From: Sternotherus odoratus
Taxonomy: Eukaryota > Chordata > Testudines > Kinosternidae
DNA length: 64,000 nt
Reading direction: 5' to 3'
Assembly (NCBI GenBank): GCA_032164245.1
Contig: JAVMKO010000006.1
Coordinates: 34,498,319-34,562,318, forward strand
The notes below the pieces were generated by a model that was given only the letters and a program-made list of their open reading frames with translations, was not told the DNA's origin and searched no databases. Below are positions 57,689-64,000 of this stretch, piece by piece. Position 1 is the first letter of the stretch. Every line of letters begins with the position of its first letter. The position numbers and the translations under genes are program-made.

Positions 57689-57929
57689 CAGCGGTCCTCA
57701 AAGTTTTTTGGCCGCGGCCCCTTTCCTTGGTGTGGCGTCCACTCGCGGCCCCCCGGGGTATATCTGCCGAAATGCCGCCGAACAGAAAGCTTCCGCTTTC
57801 TGCGGTGGCATTTCGGCAGTACAAAAATAGACTGCTGCCAAGTTCGGCAGTCTCCCTGGCAGAGTGGCAGCTGCGCCGGGGTCTCGCACACCCCCAGTGG
57901 TTGCGCGCACCCCACTTTGAAGACCACTG
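57689..57929. mobile_element. hAT MITE nested in the LTR
   Basis: Starts cagcggtcctcaaag and ends ctttgaagaccactg (inverted, two mismatches). Internal GCCGAAATGCCGCCG and TGGCATTTCGGCA are complementary, giving a foldback. The flanking octamers ctccagag and ctctataa match only in part (5 of 8). Confidence 0.85.
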
Positions 57930-58441
57930 CTCTATAACACTGATAGAGAGGTATGCACAGCTGTTTTCCCCTCCCACTGCCCTGGTATTAATACATACTC
58001 TGGGTTAATTAATAAGTAAAAAGTGATTTTATTAAATACAAAAAGCAGGATTTCAGTGGTTCCAAGTAATAGCCAGAACAAAGTGAATTACCAAGCAAAA
58101 TACAATAAAACATGCAAGTTTAAGCCTAGTACAGTAAGAAAACAATACAGATAAAATTTCACCCTCAGAGATATTTCAATAAGCTTCTATCACAGACCGG
58201 ATGCCTCCTAGTCTGGGCATAATTCTTTCCCCTGGTATACCCTTTGTTCCAGCTCAGGTGGTAGCTAGAGAATTTCTCATGACTCAAGCTCCCTTTCTTT
58301 TTCACCCCTTTGGAATCCTTTGATCCCTCTCTGGGTTCCCACCCCTCCTTCTAAATGGAAAAGCCCAGGTTAAAGATGGATTCCAGTTCCGTTGACATGA
58401 TCACATGTCACTGTAAGATTTCATTACCCACTTGCCAGCAT

Positions 58442-58577
58442 TAGGGTGACCAGATGTCCCGATGTTATAGGGACAGTCCTGATTTTGGGGTCTTTTTCTT
58501 CTATTGGCTCCTATTTCCACCCACCCACCCACCCACCCATTGTCCCGATTTTCCATGCTTGCTGTCTGGGCACCCTA
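58442..58577. mobile_element. Short hAT-like MITE (TAGGGTGACCAGA family), copy 2
   Basis: Same family as 14500-14623, with a CCCA tandem expansion (CCACCCACCCACCCACCCA) in the middle. Flanked by the perfect octamer gccagcat (58434-58441 and 58578-58585). Confidence 0.92.
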
Positions 58578-58844
58578 GCCAGCATATAGGTATCCAGAAA
58601 GCTTACAAGTAAACAGAGCCATCTACAGTCAATTGTCCTGGTTAATGGGAGCCATCAAGATTCCAAACCACCATTAATGGCCCACACTTTGCATAATTAC
58701 AATAGCCCTTCAGAGTTAATTTTCATATTTCTAGTTTCAGATACAAGAGTGATACATTTATATAAATAGGATGACCACACTCAGTAGATTATAAGTTTTA
58801 TGATACCTTACGAGAGACCTTTTGTAGGAAGTATATTCCATATT

Positions 58845-59246
58845 AAAACGAGGAAGACTTTGTAGCACCTTAGAGACTAACCAGTTTATTTCAGCATAAG
58901 CTTTCGTGGGCTCTAGCTCACTTCATCAGATGCATAGAATGGAACAGAAGTAAGATGCCTTTATACACACAGAAAGAAAGGGGAAAAAATGTGTATATTA
59001 GCATACCAATTCTAAGAGGTTGTTAAATTTAGATGGGCCATTATCAGTAGGAGAAAAAAAATACCTTTTGAAATGGATATCTGTCAGGCAGGATTTAACA
59101 CCCATTGAAGGTAAATTAACTAGGGAAATGCAATCAATTAGTGTAATGAGAGAACCATTCGCAAGTTCTGTTAAGCCCTTGGTTTATTGTGTCCAATTTG
59201 AAAATTAATTCTAGTTCCTCAGTTTCTCGTTGGAGTCTGTTTTGGA
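58845..59246 (-). mobile_element. Penelope-like 3' end with 12-bp target duplication
   Basis: Flanked by identical 12-mers atattccatatt (58833-58844 and 59247-59258). On the minus strand it carries the end of the Penelope ORF (an ELIFKLDTI-like remnant at about 59210), an AT-rich 3' UTR, the conserved GCATCTGATGAAGTGAGC...GCCCACGAAAGCTTATGC fold (58930-58893) and the GTTAGTCTCTAAGGTGC tail. Confidence 0.88.
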
Positions 59247-59364
59247 ATATTCCATATTCACACTCATTAGCATATTTTTATAAAATTATATAGAATGCAG
59301 CATCCCCTGTTCCCTGCCTTATACCAGCAAAAGACAATCCGCCTAAGATTGATTCTGTGGCCTG

Positions 59365-59425
59365 CGTTGTGCGGGGGTCAGACTAGATGATCATAATGGT
59401 CCCTTATGACCTTTAAAGTCTGAGT
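59365..59425 (+). repeat. SINE/LINE 3' tail fragment
   Basis: GGGGGTCAGACTAGATGATCATAATGGTCCCTTATGACC corresponds to the LINE-derived tail of turtle SINEs. Confidence 0.6.
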
Positions 59426-59839
59426 GTGAGGGCTTGGTTACACTGGCACTTCATAGCACTATAAAGCCTCTAGGAGAGCTAGAACTCACTACCCGTCCAC
59501 ACTGGCAAGGCACGAATTGCACTGTAAATCCGAGTTTATAGCTCTCCTGGTAATCCACCTCCTCACGGGGAATAAGGGCTGTAGCGCTCGTGCTGTAGCG
59601 CTACAGTGAGAATGTGGACACCCATTGCGCATTAATTAGCCTCCAGGCTGGCCCACAATTCCCGTTCGAGCAACTCTGGTCATCACTTTCAAATTCTTTT
59701 TTAGCGTCCTCAGGTGACCACACGTCAGACCCACCCTTTAAATTTTCTAGGGAAATTTGAAAACCCCCTTCCTGTTTGCTCCAGCCAGGCGTGGAGTGCT
59801 CCTCAGGGAATCATTGCAGGTAACCATTTTGCTTGGCCA

Positions 59840-60338
59840 TGACTCCACGTGCCATTCCTCCTTGCAATAGGCGATCTCCACCATGGTGCAATACCGAGGT
59901 GCTGGACCTCATCAGTTGTTGGGGGAAGAGGCTGTCCAGTCTCAGCTGCAGTATAGCCGCAGGAATTACGATACATATGGCCAGATATCATGGGCCATGA
60001 TGGAAAGAGGCCATAAGTGGGACACACTGCAGTGCCAGGTAAAAGTAAAGGCGCTTAGGAGTGTCTATCGCAAAGCCCGTGAGGCAAATAGCTGCTCCGG
60101 AGCAGACCCTGTGACTTGTAGATCTACAAGGAGCTGGACGCGATACTTGGTGGGGATCCAACATGCACTCCATCGACCACCGAGGACACTTCCCAGCCCA
60201 CCAGTGAAGGGGGGCGGAGGAGAGGAGGCCGAAGAAGAGGACGACGGAGAGGAGGAGGCGGCGACAGCAGCAGCCACGGCAGCGACCCAGGGCACGGAGG
60301 AGTCACAGGAGACATGCAGCCAGGCACTCTTCTCAAGC
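59840..60338 (+). pseudogene. Harbinger Myb/SANT-like protein exon 1, second copy (broken)
   Basis: Same domain as at 44964-45513: EEAVQSQL, NYDTYGQIS, MMERGHKWDTLQCQVKVKALRSVYRKARE. A missing G in the run at 59919-59925 and a 1-base deletion at about 60120 (AGATCTACAAG versus AGATTTTACAAG) shift the frame; an acidic tail EEAEEEDDGEEE follows in another frame. The 259-codon open frame starting at 59883 is a patchwork created by these shifts and by the inverted segment. Confidence 0.8.
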
Positions 60339-60344
60339 CAGATA

Positions 60345-60570
60345 GCCACCCCAGAGAGCTACCAATCCATGGCCAAGCACTTTGGGGTGGGAAAGTCGAC
60401 TGTTGGAGTCGTGTTGATGCAGATGTGCAGGGCCATTAATCGCCTCCTGCTACCAAAAATCGTGACTCTTGGTAACGTGCATGGCATCGTGGCTGGCTAC
60501 GAACAAATGGGTTTCCCAAGCTGTGGAGGGGCGATTGATGGGATCCATATACCTATTCTGTCGCCCACTG
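60345..60570 (+). pseudogene. Inverted transposase segment
   Basis: Encodes in + direction TPESYQSMAKHFGVGKSTVG through SCGGAIDGIHIPIL, a part that in the intact arrangement is encoded on the opposite strand relative to the Myb gene. It retains the first catalytic Asp and ends just after it. Flanking transposase sequence beyond 60575 (GAGGGCAGCTCTCAATCTGG onward) keeps the original minus orientation, so this block alone is flipped. Confidence 0.85.
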
Positions 60571-60574
60571 AGAG

Positions 60575-60957
60575 GGCAGCTCTCAATCTGGTATCCTTGC
60601 ACCGCAGGGCGGGGGGGGGGGAGGGGAGGGGAGGGGGGCGAGTTCAGCACACAGTCCCATGAAAGTGGCATTTCTCATGCGAAAGTTTTTCAGCCACTGC
60701 TCATCATCCCACACTTGCATGACGATGCGATCCCACCAGTCAGTGCTCGAGTCCTGTGCTCAGAAGTGGCGTTCCACAGCCTGAGCATGTGTGTTAGAGA
60801 GAAACAGTTTTGTGTCAAATGCGTTCATCAGCTGGATCTCTTCTTCAGACCCATCGCTACTGTCACCTTGCATGTCAAGGATTAACTCCACAGCGCTGCG
60901 AGTTGTGCTGGCGATAGTCGTCCGCATGTTCCTCGGCAGTTCCAGATCCAATTCGGC
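60575..60957 (-). pseudogene. Harbinger transposase N-terminal remnant
   Basis: On the minus strand this encodes MDLELPRNMRTTI through an acidic GDSSDGSEEEIQLMNAFDTKL stretch, then, after a small deletion near 60785, the WDDEQWLKNF-like block. It corresponds to 48117-47750 of the larger element. A G-rich expansion at about 60609-60640 interrupts it. Confidence 0.8.
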
Positions 60958-61312
60958 ACACGAAAATGGATGACGGGGCACGCCTTGCTGAAACCATTGA
61001 AAGATGGTGCCTGAGGTGGACGGAAACACAGGGATTGCTGGGATATGACGCAAAGCATCACAGGGAGTTTGAACAGGATGCAGAATGCCCCGCAAGTGAC
61101 GTCCCCCTTCCCACAAGATCGGGAAGAGGTGCTCTGTGGGATACCTGCCCTAATGCACTGCTCCTAATGCAGCCTGAAGTGCTGCAAATGTGGCCATGCT
61201 GTAGCGCTGGCGGGTCTAAGTGTGGACACGCTCTATCACAATACCTATTGCTGTATATGGGGACAGCTATAACCAAAAGTGCTATAATCCTGTAAGTGTA
61301 ACCATGCCCTGA

Positions 61313-61729
61313 GTCTAAGGAGAATGCTTTGCTTCTCTCCTCTGAGACAAGCACATTGTCTGTAATGGCTACAGTTACAAATTACCACACCCTTCTTTCT
61401 AAGCAAACATATTTCATTCTTAAGGTCAAAGCAATACAGAGGCAATACTTTTAAAATAATAAAAGAACCTCCATGCATGCTAATAAGCTTACAAGAGATC
61501 ACTCCAGCTGCAAAATGGGCTCTGGAAGGGGCAGCCTTCAGATTCTACCAGGGCTTTTATTGTGGTTTCGAGTTCATCACACCCTTTGCTCTGAACAAGA
61601 AAAACCCATGACTCTGAGTCAGTCATTTATTCAGTCTGCTTTTTGAAGTTTGTATGCTATAGGTAATCCGCCAGACAATGGATCTCTTCTCGAAGTGCAG
61701 CTTCTAAGGGATGGATTTGAAGTAGGGCG
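61313..61729. other. No gene recognised
   Basis: Intronic non-coding sequence. Confidence 0.4.
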
Positions 61730-62380
61730 GTCAAGCAATTAAAAAAATTAACTCTGCCATTAATAACAAGAACAAATACCATTTTAAAAAATATTTGTGG
61801 ATGTTTTCTACATTTTCAAATATATAGACTTAAATTACAATGCAGAATATGAAGTGTACAGTGCTCACTTTATTTTTGATTACAAATATTTGCACTGTAA
61901 AGAAAAAAGAAATAGTATTTTTCAATACTCACACAGATTGCATTACAGTACTTGTATATCATGAAAGTTGAACTTACAAAAATAGAATTATGTACAAAAC
62001 CCTGCATTCAAGAATAAAACTTTAGAGCCCACAAACCCACTCAGTCCTACTTCTTGTTCAGCCAATCACTCAGACAAACAAGTCTGTTTACATTTTCAGG
62101 AGATAATGCTGTTCTCTTATTTACAATGTCAGTAAAAAGTTAGAACAGGCATTTGCATGACACTGTTGTAGCCGGCATTGCAAGGTATTTAAGGCCAGAT
62201 ATGCTAAACATTCATATGCCCCTTTATGCTTTGACCACCATTCCAGAGGGCATGCTTGCATGCTGATAGTGCTCGTTAAATAATGCTTTAATCAATCTCA
62301 TATGATGACCCACAGTACATGCTGTCCATTTTAAGAACACTTTCACTGCAGATTTCACAAAATATAAAGGAAGTGTGAGG
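61730..62380. mobile_element. AT-rich DNA-transposon-like repeat
   Basis: Begins AGGGCGGTCAAGCAATTAAAA and includes long conserved phrases I associate with a common reptile repeat (CAGTGCTCACTTTATTTTTGATTAC, CCACTCAGTCCTACTTCTTGTTCAGCC, CCACCATTCCAGAGGGCATGCTT). It breaks off into the Penelope fragment without a visible right terminus. Class uncertain. Confidence 0.5.
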
Positions 62381-62765
62381 ATACTTAACTTGGGGAAATA
62401 GATTCAATTTGTATAATGACCCAGCCATTCCCAGTCTCTGTTTAACCCCAAATTGATGGTATCCAATTTGCAAATTAATTCCACTTCAGCATCTTCTCCT
62501 TAGTCTGTTTTTGAAGTTTTTCTGTTTTAAAATTGTCACCTTCAAGTCTGTTATTGAGTGACCAGGGAGGTCAAAGTGTTCTCCTACTGGTTTTTTAATG
62601 TTATGATTCCTGATGTCAGATTTGTGTCCGTTTATTCTTTTGTGTAGAGACTGTCCGGTTTGGCCAATGTACATGGCAGAGGTCTTGGGGGGTCTCTCCT
62701 TTTGTCCCTCCAGGCCCATGAACATGATACAGTTCTGTGGTGACCTAGAATCCTACTTTTGACCC
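62381..62765 (-). mobile_element. Penelope-like element fragment with GIY-YIG endonuclease remnant
   Basis: On the minus strand 62725-62486 encodes the GIY-YIG-type module used by Penelope retroelements to nick DNA: MYIGQTGQSLHKRINGHKSD, then KPVGEHFDLPGHSITDLKV. After a frame break, an ELICKLDTINLG-like end follows, matching the remnant in 58845-59246. The reverse transcriptase is absent. The YIG, Arg and Glu-His positions typical of the family can be seen, but the fragment cannot function. Confidence 0.85.
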
Positions 62766-63251
62766 ACGTTTATCCTTCTGTAATTTAAGTTACCTGTGGA
62801 GGAATAAATAGGTTTCTTCTACTGTGTAAAGGTGGCTCAGAAGTACTTTAAAAAAAGCAGTTCTTGCTGTTTTTTTAGAAATATCAGGACTGTTGCATCT
62901 TGTTGTGATGCTTTGGGTATCCCCTGACCTGCAGGGCATTAAGTCATACCCTGCCCTGTAAACCTGGGTGATTTTCTGTTGTAAGCATGCTGCTAATGTC
63001 TGGGCTCTGAGCCAAAACTGTACAACTCTTGTCTTCACTCTTTTTGTTTGTGGTTTTCCTTGGAGGATCCAGAGTAGTGGATAGGTACCATGCTAACGGA
63101 AGGAGAGAGATGATTAAATCATTAACAGTAATGTTTTTCTTCCAGATGTGTAATATGAGTTGGAGCTATTTGGTCTGTCAGTACCTAATTAAAAGCTTGA
63201 AAGGAAGCTTGAATAAATATTTCCTCTCAATCAAGATTTACTTCCATGGTA
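62766..63251. other. No gene recognised
   Basis: Intronic non-coding sequence. Confidence 0.4.
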
Positions 63252-63637
63252 CTGTGGAACCTCAGAGTTATGAACACCTTGGGATTGGAGGTTTTTTGTA
63301 ATTCTGAAATGTTCAGAACTCTGAACTAAACATTATGGTTGTTATTTCAAATGTTTATGACTGAACATTGACTTAATACATCTTTGAAACTTTTCTATGC
63401 AGAAGAAAAATGCTGCTTTTAACCATATTAATGAAAAAAGCACAGAAAGATTCCTTACGTTGTGAAATCTTTTTTAAACTTTCCCTATATTTTTTAGTAC
63501 TTTACATTTAACACAGGACTATATTGTATTTGCTGTTTTTGATCTCTGCTGCTGCCTGTGTACTTCCAGTTCCAAATGAGGTGTGTGGTTGAGTGGTCAG
63601 TTTGTAACTCTGATGTTTGTAACTCTGAGGTTCTACT
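63252..63637. mobile_element. Tigger1-like MITE
   Basis: Left end ctgtggaacctcagagttat preceded by TA, right end TTTGTAACTCTGAGGTTCTACT followed by TA; the inverted ends match Tigger elements (CAGTAGAACCTCAGAGTTACG). AT-rich interior without transposase. Confidence 0.85.
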
Positions 63638-63644
63638 TATATTT

Positions 63645-64000
63645 AACTAGCAAAAATACCCGGCGTTGCTCGAGTCCGTTGGAGGTTGGGAGGGGGCAGA
63701 GAGCTGAGCGAGTGCGGGGTCCGTTGGAGGGGGGAGGGGGAAGAGAGCTGAGCGAATGCGGGGTCCGTTGGAGGGGGGGTATTATGACATCATAACTATG
63801 TCACAGAGAACAGCAGCTGCCCAGCTGATGTTAATGGGCTTTAAAGAATTTCACCCCTGGGGGGCGGCAGAGGTAAGATTTGAAAAATTTTCAACTCTTA
63901 CCCTGATTAGGACCCTAAAACCTATAACTGTACCAAATTTCAAGTCTCTAGCTCAAACGGTGTGGAAGGAGTAAGGCAGCATACATACACGCATACACCA
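63645..64000. repeat. Dispersed repeat of unassigned class, cut by window edge
   Basis: Starts CAAAAATACCCGGCGTTGCTCG, has 2.5 copies of a GTCCGTTGGAGGGGGGAGGG...GAGCTGAGCGAATGCGGG unit (about 63676-63778), and later ACCAAATTTCAAGTCTCTAGCTCAAACGGTGTGG. These boundary phrases are seen in high-copy reptile repeats, but I cannot assign the class. Confidence 0.5.

Larger units (their letters stand above)
57378..59330 (-). mobile_element. Endogenous-retrovirus-type LTR, antisense, with three insertions
   Basis: Opens TGTGATGGGTTGGATCAC. Its minus-strand polyadenylation region (plus-strand AAAAAGTGATTTTATTAAATAC at about 58020) and the block CCCTGTATAAAGCTTATATAGGGTAAAC are familiar from turtle LTRs. 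The sequence resumes collinearly after each of three inserts: a hAT MITE (57689-57929), a TAGGGTGACCAGA MITE (58442-58577) and a Penelope 3' end (58845-59246). The right boundary is approximate. No viral coding region is present. Confidence 0.65.
59430..61309. mobile_element. Rearranged Harbinger copy
   Basis: Ends gggcttggttacact and agtgtaaccatgccc, flanked by TGA (59427-59429 and 61310-61312). It matches both outer parts of 44554-48487 but lacks the second Myb exon and most of the transposase. In place of the deleted centre lies a ~225-bp transposase segment in reversed orientation (see 60345-60570). Confidence 0.92.
52922..64000 (+). other. SPTLC2: SPTLC2 intron 2 (partial)
   Basis: Begins GTAGGT. 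No exon 3 (expected to start with a DFVSLYQDFENFY-like peptide) is visible to the window end, so intron 2 exceeds 11 kb. Its contents are mostly transposable elements. Confidence 0.85.

Noticed and set aside
59883..60662. 259-codon frame as a novel Myb-transposase fusion gene
   Set aside because: The open frame arises from two 1-base indels and an inverted segment; parts are out of the original frame, so it is not an evolved fusion.
1..64000. CRISPR arrays, bacterial operons, phage or plasmid features
   Set aside because: Spliced SPTLC2 exons and vertebrate repeats show this is a vertebrate chromosome; no regularly spaced direct-repeat array of CRISPR type exists.

Overview
The window is vertebrate nuclear DNA, most probably from a cryptodiran turtle. 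The evidence is a Pol III SINE with tRNA-like A and B boxes of the kind abundant in turtles, several ages of CR1 LINE, L2-like fossils, Penelope-like fragments, Harbinger elements, hAT and pogo/Tigger MITEs, and endogenous-retrovirus-type LTRs. Species is inferred from repeat families only.

The only host gene I can place with confidence is SPTLC2 (serine palmitoyltransferase, long-chain-base subunit 2) on the + strand. Exon 1 (23428-23553) sits in a CpG island at about 22855-24010. It is joined in phase 0 to exon 2 (52727-52921) across a 29.2 kb intron. Exon 3 is not visible, so the window ends inside intron 2. Together the two exons encode the first 107 residues: a short variable N-terminus, a conserved block and the single membrane-anchor segment. 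The catalytic PLP domain lies outside the window.

Layout. 1-22850 is upstream flank: a GC-rich hAT element containing an exon-like block, hAT and pogo MITEs (one pogo element nested in another), a tRNA-SINE, a solo LTR with a 5-bp target duplication, and old MIR/L2/CR1. 22855-23553 holds promoter and exon 1. 23554-52726 is intron 1, which carries an old antisense CR1, Penelope 3' ends, a 5S-rRNA-derived SINE with a 16-bp target duplication, a pogo foldback, a solo LTR, a young CR1 with an intact reverse-transcriptase ORF inside a Harbinger element, and a nearly full-length Harbinger with its Myb-like gene and a decayed transposase. 52922-64000 is intron 2: a LTR carrying three later insertions, a rearranged second Harbinger copy, and a Penelope GIY-YIG endonuclease fragment.

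Most long open frames are chance frames in GC-rich repeats. Apart from SPTLC2, the frames with recognisable protein content are the CR1 reverse transcriptase, the Harbinger Myb-like protein and transposase, and the Penelope endonuclease fragment. The most unusual items are the 5S-derived SINE, the exon-like block inside the hAT at the left edge, the inverted transposase segment in the second Harbinger copy, and a conserved ribozyme-like fold in the Penelope tails.
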